From HK1 sp965204915 (GTDB lineage: Bacteria > Pseudomonadota > Gammaproteobacteria > HK1): 64,000 nucleotides of DNA. Every line of letters starts with the position of its first letter. Within the stretch, counting starts at the first letter, position 1. The stretch lies in NCBI GenBank assembly GCA_965204915.1, contig OZ242023.1, forward strand, positions 4,402,001 to 4,466,000, read 5' to 3'. The notes beneath the pieces are model-generated. The model had not been told where the DNA came from, searched no databases, and saw only the letters and a list, made by a program, of their open reading frames with translations. Below, in pieces: positions 50,478 to 59,365 of the stretch. The position numbers and the translations under genes were made by a program.

Positions 50478-52829
50478 TCAACCCCCCAGATAGAGCCAGG
50501 TCTCCACCACCGAGTCGGGGTTCAGCGACACGCTCTCGATCCCCTCCTCCATCAGCCAGCGCGCCAGATCGGGGTGGTCGGACGGCCCCTGGCCGCAGAT
50601 CCCCACGTACTTTCCGTGCTTGCGGCAGGCGGCGATCGCGCGGTGGAGCAGCGCCTTCACCGCAGGGTCGCGCTCGTCGAAACGCGAGGCCACGAGCTCG
50701 GAGTTGCGGTCGATGCCCAGCGTCATCTGGGTCAGGTCGTTCGAGCCGATGGAGAAGCCGTCGAAGTGCTCCAGGAACTCCTCGGCGAGGATCGCGTTCG
50801 ACGGCACCTCGCACATCATCACGATCCGCAGATCGTTGCGGCCGCGGCGGAGACCGTTGCGGGCGAGCAGATCCACGACCTCGCGGGCCTCGTCGAGGGT
50901 GCGCACGAACGGAACCATGAGCTCGACGTTGGTAAAGCCCATCTCGTCGCGCACCTTGCGCAGGGCGCGGCATTCGAGCTCGAAGCATGCGCGGAAGTCC
51001 TCCGACAGGTAACGTGACGCCCCGCGAAATCCGAGCATCGGGTTCGCCTCGCCGGGCTCGTACCGCTCGCCGCCGACGAGGTTGGCGTACTCGTCGGACT
51101 TGAAGTCCGAGAGGCGGACGATCACGGGCTTGGGGTGGAACGCGGCGGCGATCGTCGCCACGCCCTCCACCAGCCTCTCGACGAAGAAGGATTCGGGGCT
51201 CTCGTACCCGGCGATCCGCTCGCGGATGCGCTCGCGCAACGTCTCGGGGAGCCGGTCGGAGTCGAGCAGTGCCCGCGGGTGCACGCCGATCGAGTGGCCG
51301 ACGATGAATTCGAGCCGCGCGAGCCCGACCCCGGCGTTGGGCAGGGCGCGAAAGGAGAACGCGCGATCCGGGTTGCCGACGTTCATCGCGATCTTGAACG
51401 GCAGCGCCGGCATGGTGTCGACGGCGAGTCGGCGGAGCTCGAAATCGAGCCTCCCCGCGTAGATGTACCCGGTGTCGCCCTCGGCACAGGAGACGGTGAC
51501 CTCGGCCCCCTCCCCGATCGCCCGGGTCGCGTCGCCGGTCCCGACCACCGCCGGGATCCCCAGCTCGCGGGCGATGATGGCGGCGTGGCAGGTGCGCCCG
51601 CCGCGGTTGGTCACGATCGCGGCGGTACGCTTCATCACCGGCTCCCAGTCGGGATCGGTCATGTCGGTGACCAGGACGTCGCCGTCGCGCACCTTGTGCA
51701 TCTGCGCCGCGTCCAGCACCAGCCGCGCCGCGCCGGCGCCGATACGCTGGCCGATGCTGCGGCCCTCGGCCAGCACCGCCCCGCGCTCCTTCAGCTCGAA
51801 GCGCTCGACCGCCTGCCCGGCGATGCGGCTCTGCACCGTCTCCGGACGGGCCTGGAGGATGTAGAGACGGCCGTCCACCCCGTCCTGCGCCCACTCGACG
51901 TCCATGGCCCGGCCGTAGTGGCGCTCGATGGCCACCGCGCAGCGTGCGAGCGCGCAGACCTCGACGTCTTCCAGCGAGAGCCGGCGCCGGTCTTCGAGAG
52001 GCACGTCCACGACCGCGACCCGCTCGCCCGGATCGTCGTGGTAGACCATCTTCGACGCCTTGCTGCCTCGTTCGCGGCGCAGGATCGCCGGTCGTCCCGC
52101 TTCGAGGTTGGGCTTGTGCACGTAGAACTCGTCGGGGTTGACCCGGCCCTGCACCACCAGCTCGCCGAGTCCCCACGCCGCGGTGATCAACACCACGTCC
52201 TCGAACCCCGACTCGGTGTCGATGGTGAACGCCACCCCGCTCGCACCCAGATCGCTTCTCACCATGCGCTGGATGCCGGCCGAGAGCGCGACGTCGGCGT
52301 CCGCGAAGCCCTGGTGCGCGCGGTAGGCGATCGCGCGGTCGTTGAACAGCGAGGCGAACACCTCGTGCACCGCGTCCACCAGCGCATCCGCGCCGCGCAC
52401 GTTGAGCAGCGTCTCCTGCTGCCCCGCGAAGGAGGCCTCGGGGAGATCCTCCGCGGTGGCGGAGGATCGCACCGCCACCGCGGGATCCGGCGCACCGGCC
52501 GCGAGCTCCGCGTAGCGCGCGCGCAGCTCGCGTTCCAGGGCGCCGGGCAGCGGTGCCGCCGTGATCCATCCGCGGATCTCGTCGCCGGCGGAGGCGAGCG
52601 CCTGCACGTCGGAGACGTCGAGGCTGGCCAGCCGCCGCCGGATGCGTTCGGCCAGCCCGTCGCAGGCGAGGAATTCGCGAAACGCATCCGCGGTGGTCGC
52701 GAATCCGCCGGGCACCCGCACCCCCGCCGCCGACAGCTCGCCGATCAGCTCGCCGAGCGATGCGTTCTTGCCGCCCACGCGGGCCACGTCGGCCATGCGC
52801 AAAGCATCCAGGGAGACGACTCGTTCCAT
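50478..52829 (-). CDS. ppsA: Phosphoenolpyruvate synthase
   Basis: A 783-aa enzyme that makes PEP from pyruvate and ATP, allowing gluconeogenesis from C3 acids. The N-terminal ATP-grasp part starts VGGKNASLGELIGELSAAGV and has AVRSSATAEDLPEASFAGQQ. The central phosphohistidine is in TNRGGRTCHAAIIARELGIP. The C-terminal barrel has NVELMVPFVRTLDEAREVVD, FSIGSNDLTQMTLGIDRNSE and the catalytic Cys in YVGICGQGPSDHPDLARWL. Length fits. ATG 52829 was chosen; the frame is open to 53276 but without similarity. The usual partner regulator (PpsR) is not adjacent. Confidence 0.92.
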   Translation of the reverse strand: MERVVSLDALRMADVARVGGKNASLGELIGELSAAGVRVPGGFATTADAFREFLACDGLAERIRRRLASLDVSDVQALASAGDEIRGWITAAPLPGALERELRARYAELAAGAPDPAVAVRSSATAEDLPEASFAGQQETLLNVRGADALVDAVHEVFASLFNDRAIAYRAHQGFADADVALSAGIQRMVRSDLGASGVAFTIDTESGFEDVVLITAAWGLGELVVQGRVNPDEFYVHKPNLEAGRPAILRRERGSKASKMVYHDDPGERVAVVDVPLEDRRRLSLEDVEVCALARCAVAIERHYGRAMDVEWAQDGVDGRLYILQARPETVQSRIAGQAVERFELKERGAVLAEGRSIGQRIGAGAARLVLDAAQMHKVRDGDVLVTDMTDPDWEPVMKRTAAIVTNRGGRTCHAAIIARELGIPAVVGTGDATRAIGEGAEVTVSCAEGDTGYIYAGRLDFELRRLAVDTMPALPFKIAMNVGNPDRAFSFRALPNAGVGLARLEFIVGHSIGVHPRALLDSDRLPETLRERIRERIAGYESPESFFVERLVEGVATIAAAFHPKPVIVRLSDFKSDEYANLVGGERYEPGEANPMLGFRGASRYLSEDFRACFELECRALRKVRDEMGFTNVELMVPFVRTLDEAREVVDLLARNGLRRGRNDLRIVMMCEVPSNAILAEEFLEHFDGFSIGSNDLTQMTLGIDRNSELVASRFDERDPAVKALLHRAIAACRKHGKYVGICGQGPSDHPDLARWLMEEGIESVSLNPDSVVETWLYLGG

Positions 52830-53260
52830 GTGCGTACTCCACTCCTGTCGGGCCTGCCGGCGCCTCGGGAGCGCCGGACGGCTCCCGCCGGCTCCGAACG
52901 AATTGCCGATGCGGCGAACCTGGATGAAACGGGAGCGCCCGATGGCCCCCGCCGGCAATGTGCCCGGACCCTTCACAAGCAAGCCCGCCCCAGCGGGAAG
53001 CCGGCTCCGGAAAGGCGCGGGATGCACAGAATACCCGTTGCGCGCACCGGCCCGCCATGCGCCGGCCGTTACCGCCGCCATTCCGGTGTCGGGCGTCCGA
53101 TCTCCCGGGAACGGGCAGGACGAGCCGCCGATTCGGCGGATCCGCCCGCTGGGTCGGGTATGATGCGCGCGGGCGTCCGCGACCATGATTTCGCGGGCGT
53201 CCCGGGCCCAGCGGGTAACGTGCCGGGAACCGATCCGATCGTCCTCTTCGATGCCGGGAC
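52830..53260. other. Divergent promoter region between ppsA and the methylase
   Basis: 431 bp without a convincing gene. GGGTATGATGCG (TATGAT at 53159-53164) is a possible -10 for the methylase gene. Inverted GC-rich blocks (GCCGGCGCC...GGCGCCGGC-like) occur near the ppsA start. Nothing else recognised. Confidence 0.45.
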
Positions 53261-54088
53261 GTGACCACTGCCGCAACGACCCGATGCGACGGCGAGCCGC
53301 GCTGGCCGACGTTGAAGCCCCCGCTCAAATGGGCGGGCGGCAAGCGCTGGCTGGTGCCGCACGTCGCGCCGATCTGGCGCCGGTTCACGCGCCGGCGCCT
53401 GGTCGAGCCGTTCTGCGGCGGGCTTGCGATCGCGCTCGGCCTCGATCCCCGCCGGGCGCTGCTCAACGACGTGAACCCGCATCTCGTCAACTTCTACCGG
53501 CACCTGCAACGCGGACTCGTCGTCAGGATCCTGATGCGGAACGAGGGCGAGCTCTACTACCGGCATCGGGACGCCTTCAACCGGCTGGCCGCGACCCCGC
53601 GCCGACGGGAGACCCGCAAGGCGGCGGAGCTGTTCTACTACCTCAACCGCACCGGATTCAACGGCCTGTGCCGCTTCAACAATCGCGGGGAATTCAACGT
53701 GCCTTTCGGGCGCTATGCGACGATCCCCTATATCCACGACTTCAGGCCATACGCCGATGCGCTCTCCCGCTGGACCTTCTCCGCCGAAGATTTCCAGGCG
53801 ATCGCCGTGAAGCCCAAGGACTTCGTCTACGCGGACCCGCCCTACGACGTCCAGTTTCGCAAATACGCAAGCGAGGGCTTCGACTGGGAGGCGCAGGAAC
53901 GCCTCGCGGAGTGGCTCGCCCGGCATCCCGGCCCGGTGGTGGCGTCGAACCAGGCGACGAAACGGATCGTGAAGCTGTACCGCGGCTTGGGGTTCTCGTT
54001 GCGCTTCCTCGACGGCCCCCGCTTCATCAGCCGCACCGGCGACCGCACTCCGGCGCGGGAGATCTTCGCGACCCGCAACGTCGACTGA
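53261..54088 (+). CDS. Dam-family (D12 class) DNA adenine methylase
   Basis: A 275-aa N6-adenine methyltransferase. Motif I for S-adenosylmethionine is LKWAGGKRWLVPHV with VEPFCGGLAIALGL. ALLNDVNPHLVNFYRHLQ and YYLNRTGFNGLCRFNN are D12-class signatures, and the catalytic motif is FVYADPPYDVQF. The family methylates GATC-type sites for repair, replication control or restriction. No restriction endonuclease gene is next to it, so it may be an orphan methylase, possibly host-type. The start is GTG 53261. It converges on hisF. Confidence 0.88.
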   Translation: MTTAATTRCDGEPRWPTLKPPLKWAGGKRWLVPHVAPIWRRFTRRRLVEPFCGGLAIALGLDPRRALLNDVNPHLVNFYRHLQRGLVVRILMRNEGELYYRHRDAFNRLAATPRRRETRKAAELFYYLNRTGFNGLCRFNNRGEFNVPFGRYATIPYIHDFRPYADALSRWTFSAEDFQAIAVKPKDFVYADPPYDVQFRKYASEGFDWEAQERLAEWLARHPGPVVASNQATKRIVKLYRGLGFSLRFLDGPRFISRTGDRTPAREIFATRNVD

Positions 54089-54194
54089 AAGCGCCGGGAC
54101 CGTCGGCCTGCCGCCCGGCCCGGCATGGCCGGAACCGAGCGCCGGCTGACGGACGAATCATCGCCGTCCTGTCGAAGAATTCACGGACGAGGGA

Positions 54195-54971
54195 CTACCG
54201 CCGCACCTCGATGCCACGCCGCGCCAGATGCCGCTTCGCCTCGGCGATGCCGTATTCCCCGAAATGGAAGATGCTCGCCGCGAGCACCGCATCGGCGCCG
54301 CCTTCGGTGATTCCGTCCGCGAGATGGTCCAGGGTGCCGACCCCGCCGGACGCGATGACCGGGACCGGCACCGCCGCGCAGACCGCGCCGGTCAGGGCCA
54401 GATCGAATCCGTCGCGGGTGCCGTCCCGGTCCATGCTGGTCAGCAGGATCTCACCGGCGCCGAGTCCGGCCATGCGCTCGCACCAGGCGACGGCGTCGAT
54501 GCCCGTGGCTCTTCGCCCGCCATGCGTGAACACTTCCCATCGCAAGCATCCGCCGTCCCCGTTCTCCACCTGCTTCGCATCGACCGCGACGACGATGCAC
54601 TGCGATCCGAAGCGCGCCGCGGCGCCGGCGACGAAGTCCGGCTCGAACACCGCCGCGGTGTTGATCGACACCTTGTCGGCGCCGGCGTTGAGGAGGCGCC
54701 GGACGTCGTCGATGGTGCGGACGCCGCCGCCCACGGTGAGCGGAATGAACACTTCGGCGGCGACGGCCTCGACCACCGCCAGCATGGTGTCGCGCTCGTC
54801 GGACGACGCCGTGATGTCGAGGAAGCAGAGCTCGTCGGCGCCCTGCTCGTCGTAGCGCCGCGCGGCCTCCACGGGGTCTCCCGCATCGCGGACGTCGACG
54901 AACCTCACGCCCTTGACGACCCGTCCGGCGTCGATGTCCAGGCAGGGGATGATGCGCTTGGCGAGCGCCAT
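54195..54971 (-). CDS. hisF: Imidazole glycerol phosphate synthase subunit HisF
   Basis: A 258-aa (beta/alpha)8 barrel that makes imidazole glycerol phosphate and AICAR from PRFAR and ammonia delivered by HisH. LAKRIIPCLDIDAGRVVKGV with the first catalytic Asp, VFIPLTVGGGVRTIDDVRRL, VSINTAAVFEPDF and the second Asp in ILLTSMDRDGTRDGFDLALT are all present, as is VPVIASGGVGTLDHLADGI. It starts 4 bp after hisA on the same strand. The usual next gene, hisI/hisE, does not follow. Confidence 0.95.
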   Translation of the reverse strand: MALAKRIIPCLDIDAGRVVKGVRFVDVRDAGDPVEAARRYDEQGADELCFLDITASSDERDTMLAVVEAVAAEVFIPLTVGGGVRTIDDVRRLLNAGADKVSINTAAVFEPDFVAGAAARFGSQCIVVAVDAKQVENGDGGCLRWEVFTHGGRRATGIDAVAWCERMAGLGAGEILLTSMDRDGTRDGFDLALTGAVCAAVPVPVIASGGVGTLDHLADGITEGGADAVLAASIFHFGEYGIAEAKRHLARRGIEVRR

Positions 54972-54975
54972 CGCG

Positions 54976-55719
54976 TCAGGGACCGGGGGCGAGCTCGTCG
55001 GCCAGCTTCTGCGCCTCGGCGAAGTCCAGGGCGCCTTCGTAGATCGCGCGCCCCGTGATGGCCGCTCCGACGCCTTCTTCGGCGACCGCACAGAGCGCAC
55101 GGACGTCGTCGAGGTCCCGAATCCCCCCCGATGCGATGACCGGCACCGATACCGTGCGCGCGAGGGCCGCCGTCGCCTCGACGTTGACCCCGCTCATCAT
55201 CCCGTCGCGGCCGATGTCGGTGAACACGAAGGCTTCCACGCCGTCGCGTTCGAGCTGCCGCGCAAGGTCGAAGGGATCGTGATGGGACAGCTTCGACCAT
55301 CCATCGACGGCGAGCCTTCCGTCCCGGGTGTCGAGGCCGACGATGACGTGTGCGGGAAACTCGGCGCAGAGGTCGGCGACGAAGTGCGGCGTCGCGACCG
55401 CCCGGGTGCCGATGATGACGAACCGCACGCCGGCCTGGATGTACGCCTCGACCGTCTCCTCGTCGCGGATGCCGCCCCCGACCTGGATCGGGAGGTCGGG
55501 ATACGCCTCGACGATGTCGCGGATGATCCCCGCGTTCTTCGGCTCGCCGGCGAACGCCCCGTCGAGGTCCACGATGTGAAGCCGGCGGGCGCCGGCCTCG
55601 ACCCAGCGCGCCGCCATCGCCACCGGGTCGTCGGAGAAAATCGTGGCGGTGTCCATGCGCCCCTCACGCAGGCGCACGCACTTGCGCTCCTTGATGTCGA
55701 TGGCGGGGATGAGAAGCAT
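54976..55719 (-). CDS. hisA: Phosphoribosylformimino-5-aminoimidazole carboxamide ribotide isomerase HisA
   Basis: A 247-aa barrel enzyme catalysing the fourth step of histidine synthesis. MLLIPAIDIKERKCVRLREG contains the first catalytic Asp, LHIVDLDGAFAGEPKN, LPIQVGGGIRDEETVEAYIQ, FTDIGRDGMMSGVNVEATAA (second Asp) and VPVIASGGIRDLDDVRALCA follow. ATG 55719 gives the standard start. It heads the two-gene operon hisA-hisF; hisH and hisB, which commonly precede it, are not in the window. Confidence 0.95.
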   Translation of the reverse strand: MLLIPAIDIKERKCVRLREGRMDTATIFSDDPVAMAARWVEAGARRLHIVDLDGAFAGEPKNAGIIRDIVEAYPDLPIQVGGGIRDEETVEAYIQAGVRFVIIGTRAVATPHFVADLCAEFPAHVIVGLDTRDGRLAVDGWSKLSHHDPFDLARQLERDGVEAFVFTDIGRDGMMSGVNVEATAALARTVSVPVIASGGIRDLDDVRALCAVAEEGVGAAITGRAIYEGALDFAEAQKLADELAPGP

Positions 55720-55982
55720 TGCTCGCGCCGACGGACGACGGGGCATCCGGCCGGCCGCCGATCCGGTTCACCATCCTCGAAGCGGATACTAGATCACATG
55801 CCGTGAATGCGCTACGCACATCCGCTCACGCGCATCCGTTCCGCCGGACGGATGATTCCGCCCCGGGAAGGCCGGCGGCGAGCCGACCGCGCGTCGAGGC
55901 CATTGCCTCACCATCGGGAGAGTCGCCGCCGCCCTCGACCCATCACGCCCCGCCGGCGTACCGGCGCACTCCGGTATCCCCG

Positions 55983-58679
55983 TCAGTGCGCCTCGTCCCA
56001 GTTGTCGCCGACCCCCACGTCCACCACCAGCGGCACCGCGAGATCCGCCGCTCCGCACATGCGCTCCCGGACCTGCGGCGTCACGTCCTCGACCGCCTCG
56101 CGCGCCACCTCGAAAACGAGCTCGTCATGCACCTGCATGATCATGCGCACCGGCGCCTTCGATTCGGCGATCCACGCATCGAGGACCAGCATCGCGCGTT
56201 TGATGACGTCCGCCGCGGTCCCCTGCATCGGGGCGTTGATCGCGGTGCGCTCCGCGTACTGGCGGCGGTGGACGTTGCCGGAGCGGATCTCGGGCAGGTA
56301 CAGGCGCCGGCCGAACACCGTCTCCACGAAGCCCCGCTCGCGCGCCCGCTCGCGGGTCTCGTCCATGAACGCCTTGACCCCCGGATAGCGGGAGAAGTAG
56401 AGCTCGACGTAGCGTTGCGCCTCGCCGCGCTCGATGCCGAGCTGGCGGGCGAGCCCGAACGCGGACATGCCGTAGATCAGCCCGAAGTTGATCGCCTTGG
56501 CGCTGCGCCGCTGCTCGTCGCCCACCGCCCCGGCGTCGCCGCCCGCGAACACCTCCGCCGCCGTCGCCCGGTGGATGTCCGCCCCGGAGGCGAAGGCGTC
56601 CAGCAACCCCCGGTCGCCGGAGAGGTGCGCCATGATCCGCAGCTCGATCTGGGAGTAGTCCGCCGCGACGAGCCGGTATCCGGGGTCGGCGACGAAGGCC
56701 TGGCGGATGCGCCGGCCCTCGCCGGTGCGCACCGGGATGTTCTGCAGGTTCGGGTCCGCGGAGGAGAGGCGCCCGGTAGCCGCCACCGCTTGGTGGTAGC
56801 TGGTATGGACCCGCCCGGTGGCGGGGTTCACGCAGGCCGGCAGGGCGTCGGTGTAGGTCGACTTCAGCTTGCTCATTGCCCGGTGCTCCAGGATGAGCTT
56901 GGGCAGCTCGTGCTCGAAGGCGAGCTCCTGCAGCACCGATTCCGCCGTGGAGGGCTGGCCCTTGGGGGTCTTGGCGCGCACCGGCAACCCGAGCTGGTCG
57001 TAGAGGATGGCCTGGATCTGCTTCGCGGACCCGAGGTTGAACGGCCCGCCGGCGCAGGTGTGGGCCGCCGCCTCGATCTCGCGCATCCGTCCGGCGAGCT
57101 CGGCGCTCTGGGCGCCGAGGAGCCCCACGTCCACCCGCACCCCGTTGCGCTCGACCCGCGAGAGCACCGGCACCAGCGGCATCTCCACCTTGTCGCACAG
57201 CGCCACGAGGGAATCATGGGCTTCGAGCCGCGGGCGCAGCGTCCGGTGCAGGCGCAGGGTGACGTCGGCGTCCTCGGCCGCATACGGCCCCGCGTCCTCG
57301 ATCGGGATCTGGTCGAACGTGAGCTGCTTCGCGCCCTTGCCGGCGACGTCCTCGTAGTGGATGGTGCGATGCCCGAGGTACTTCAGCGCCAGCGAATCCA
57401 TGTCGTGGCGGGTGGCGGTGCTGTCGAGCACGTAGGATTCGAGCATGGTGTCGAACGCGGCCCCGGCGAGCGCGATCCCGGCGCGCGCAAGCACGCTCAT
57501 GTCGTACTTGAGGTTCTGGCCGATCTTCGCCGGCCGTTCGGATTCCAGGATCGGGCGCAGCTTCGCGAGCACCGTCTCGCGCGGGATCTGGTCCGGCGCC
57601 CCCGGGTAGTCGTGCCCGAAGGGGACGTAGGCGGCGTGCCCGGGCGCGACGGAGAACGACACCCCCACCAGCTCCGCCCGCATGTAGTCGAGGCTCGTGG
57701 TCTCGGTGTCGAAGGCGATCTCCGGGGCGGTCCGCAGGCGCTCGATCCAGGCGTCGAAGGCGGCTTCGTCGAGCACCGTCTCGTACTCGGCCTTCAGGGT
57801 CTCGACCGCCGGCCCGCCGTCCGCGCCGAGCAGCTCCCCGAGCCAGGTCTTGAACTCCAGCTCCCCGTAGAGCGCCTTCAGCGCCTCCACGTCCGGCTCG
57901 CGGAGCGCCAGATCGAGGGGACCGGCATCGAGGGCCACGTCGCGGCGGATCGTCACCAGCTCCTTCGAGAGCGGGATGCGGTCGACGCTCGCCCGCAGGT
58001 TCTCCCCCACCTTGCCCTTGATCTCGCCGGCATGGGCGACGAGGGTGTCGAGCGTGCCGTACTGCGCCAGCCACTTCGCCGCGGTCTTCGGCCCCACCTT
58101 CGGGACCCCGGGGACGTTGTCCACCGCATCGCCGACCAGCGCCAGGTAATCGACGATGGACTCCGGCGGCACGCCGAACTTGGCCTTCACCCCGGCCGCG
58201 TCGAGGACCGCCCCGTCCATGGTGTTGACCATGGTGACCCGATCGTCCACGAGCTGGGCCATGTCCTTGTCCCCGGTGGAGACCAGCACGTCGAGCCCCG
58301 CCTCCTTGCCCCGCTCGGCGAGGGTGCCGATGACGTCGTCGGCCTCCACCCCCGCCACCTCCAGCACCGGGAAGCCGAGTGCGCGCACCAGCGCGTGGAT
58401 CGGCTCGATCTGGGCGCGCAGCTCCCCGGGCATGGGGGGGCGGTTCGCCTTGTATTCGGGATACAGATCGTCGCGGAAGGTCTTGCCCTTGGCATCGAAG
58501 ACCACCGCCGCGAGCTCGGGCGAGACCTCCGCTTCGAGCCGCTTCAGCATGTTGGTCACGCCGTAGACGGCTCCGGTGGGCCTTCCCTTGGAGTTGGTGA
58601 GCGCGGGCAGCGCGTGGAACGCGCGGTAGAGGTAGGAGGAGCCGTCCACCAGGACGAGACAGCGGCGGGTCGCGGACAT
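55983..58679 (-). CDS. polA: DNA polymerase I
   Basis: An 898-aa repair and Okazaki-processing polymerase. The 5'-3' exonuclease domain starts LVLVDGSSYLYRAFHALPAL. The 3'-5' proofreading domain keeps EIAFDTETTSLDYMRAELVG with its Asp/Glu pair. The polymerase domain has VAADYSQIELRIMAHLS (motif A), AKAINFGLIYGMSAFGLARQ (O-helix region) and MIMQVHDELVFEVAREA (motif C). Length and domain order are normal. It is divergent from a DUF2782 gene, a neighbour pairing common in Gammaproteobacteria. Confidence 0.96.
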   Translation of the reverse strand: MSATRRCLVLVDGSSYLYRAFHALPALTNSKGRPTGAVYGVTNMLKRLEAEVSPELAAVVFDAKGKTFRDDLYPEYKANRPPMPGELRAQIEPIHALVRALGFPVLEVAGVEADDVIGTLAERGKEAGLDVLVSTGDKDMAQLVDDRVTMVNTMDGAVLDAAGVKAKFGVPPESIVDYLALVGDAVDNVPGVPKVGPKTAAKWLAQYGTLDTLVAHAGEIKGKVGENLRASVDRIPLSKELVTIRRDVALDAGPLDLALREPDVEALKALYGELEFKTWLGELLGADGGPAVETLKAEYETVLDEAAFDAWIERLRTAPEIAFDTETTSLDYMRAELVGVSFSVAPGHAAYVPFGHDYPGAPDQIPRETVLAKLRPILESERPAKIGQNLKYDMSVLARAGIALAGAAFDTMLESYVLDSTATRHDMDSLALKYLGHRTIHYEDVAGKGAKQLTFDQIPIEDAGPYAAEDADVTLRLHRTLRPRLEAHDSLVALCDKVEMPLVPVLSRVERNGVRVDVGLLGAQSAELAGRMREIEAAAHTCAGGPFNLGSAKQIQAILYDQLGLPVRAKTPKGQPSTAESVLQELAFEHELPKLILEHRAMSKLKSTYTDALPACVNPATGRVHTSYHQAVAATGRLSSADPNLQNIPVRTGEGRRIRQAFVADPGYRLVAADYSQIELRIMAHLSGDRGLLDAFASGADIHRATAAEVFAGGDAGAVGDEQRRSAKAINFGLIYGMSAFGLARQLGIERGEAQRYVELYFSRYPGVKAFMDETRERARERGFVETVFGRRLYLPEIRSGNVHRRQYAERTAINAPMQGTAADVIKRAMLVLDAWIAESKAPVRMIMQVHDELVFEVAREAVEDVTPQVRERMCGAADLAVPLVVDVGVGDNWDEAH

Positions 58680-58873
58680 GGAGGTCTTCTGCCGGTTCGG
58701 TCGGGGGATGCCGGCGGCGGCCCCGTGGAGCGGCCAGTATAGCCGCCCGGAGCCGGAAGCCGGGCGGCGAACGATTCTCTCGTCGCTCAGTCTCTGTTCA
58801 ATTCCACGGACGAGGCGGTATCCTGCTCCACCGGCGCCCCGATGAATCCGTTCGACTTTCGGAACCGACGCTC

Positions 58874-59251
58874 ATGACCCGCATGTCCTCCGCTCTTCCG
58901 GTGCTCCTGCTCACCACCGCGCTCGGCGCCGCTGCCCAGACTCCGCCCGGGAATGCCGAGCCGGTTCCCGAAGGGCCGCCCGCTCCGCCGCTTCGGGTGG
59001 AAAGCGGCGAGACGCTGGAACCCGAGGCGTTGACCATCGGGCAGGAGACCGAAACCATCACCGAGTACCGGGTCAACGGCCATCTGCGGGCGATCGAGGT
59101 CGATCCCGACGGATTCCCCGCGTACTGGCTGATCGACGCGAACGGGAACGGCCATATCGACACCGGCGGAACCGGCCGGCTCAACGGCCGCGCCGGTGAA
59201 TTCGACCCCGCGGGCGAGCTGCGCCCGCACTGGAGGCTCTTCAGTTGGTGA
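58874..59251 (+). CDS. DUF2782 domain protein
   Basis: A 125-aa, probably exported protein (LPVLLLTTALGAAAQT as signal). After a proline-rich linker it has the DUF2782 core YRVNGHLRAIEVDPDGFPAY with WLIDANGNGHID. Function unknown; the family is small, periplasmic in appearance and nearly always encoded next to polA in Gammaproteobacteria. This supports the taxonomic reading of the window. A short D-x-N-G-N-G-H-I-D segment resembles a calcium-binding loop, but only one copy is seen. Confidence 0.8.
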   Translation: MTRMSSALPVLLLTTALGAAAQTPPGNAEPVPEGPPAPPLRVESGETLEPEALTIGQETETITEYRVNGHLRAIEVDPDGFPAYWLIDANGNGHIDTGGTGRLNGRAGEFDPAGELRPHWRLFSW

Positions 59252-59365
59252 TCGCGCTGCCGGATGGACGGCGCCGAACGCCCGGCCGCTTCCGGCGCCC
59301 GGCTCCCGGCGCAGCTCGGATCGCCGCCGCCCGCCCCACCCACGAACGCCGGGCGTGGCCTGCGT

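Noticed and set aside
50377..53490. A 1037-aa open frame antisense to the methylase and out of frame with ppsA
   Set aside because: The ppsA frame carries all family motifs. This frame is Arg/Gly/Ala-rich noise.
55719..58742. A 1007-aa open frame opposite polA
   Set aside because: Complete antisense shadow of polA, without family motifs.
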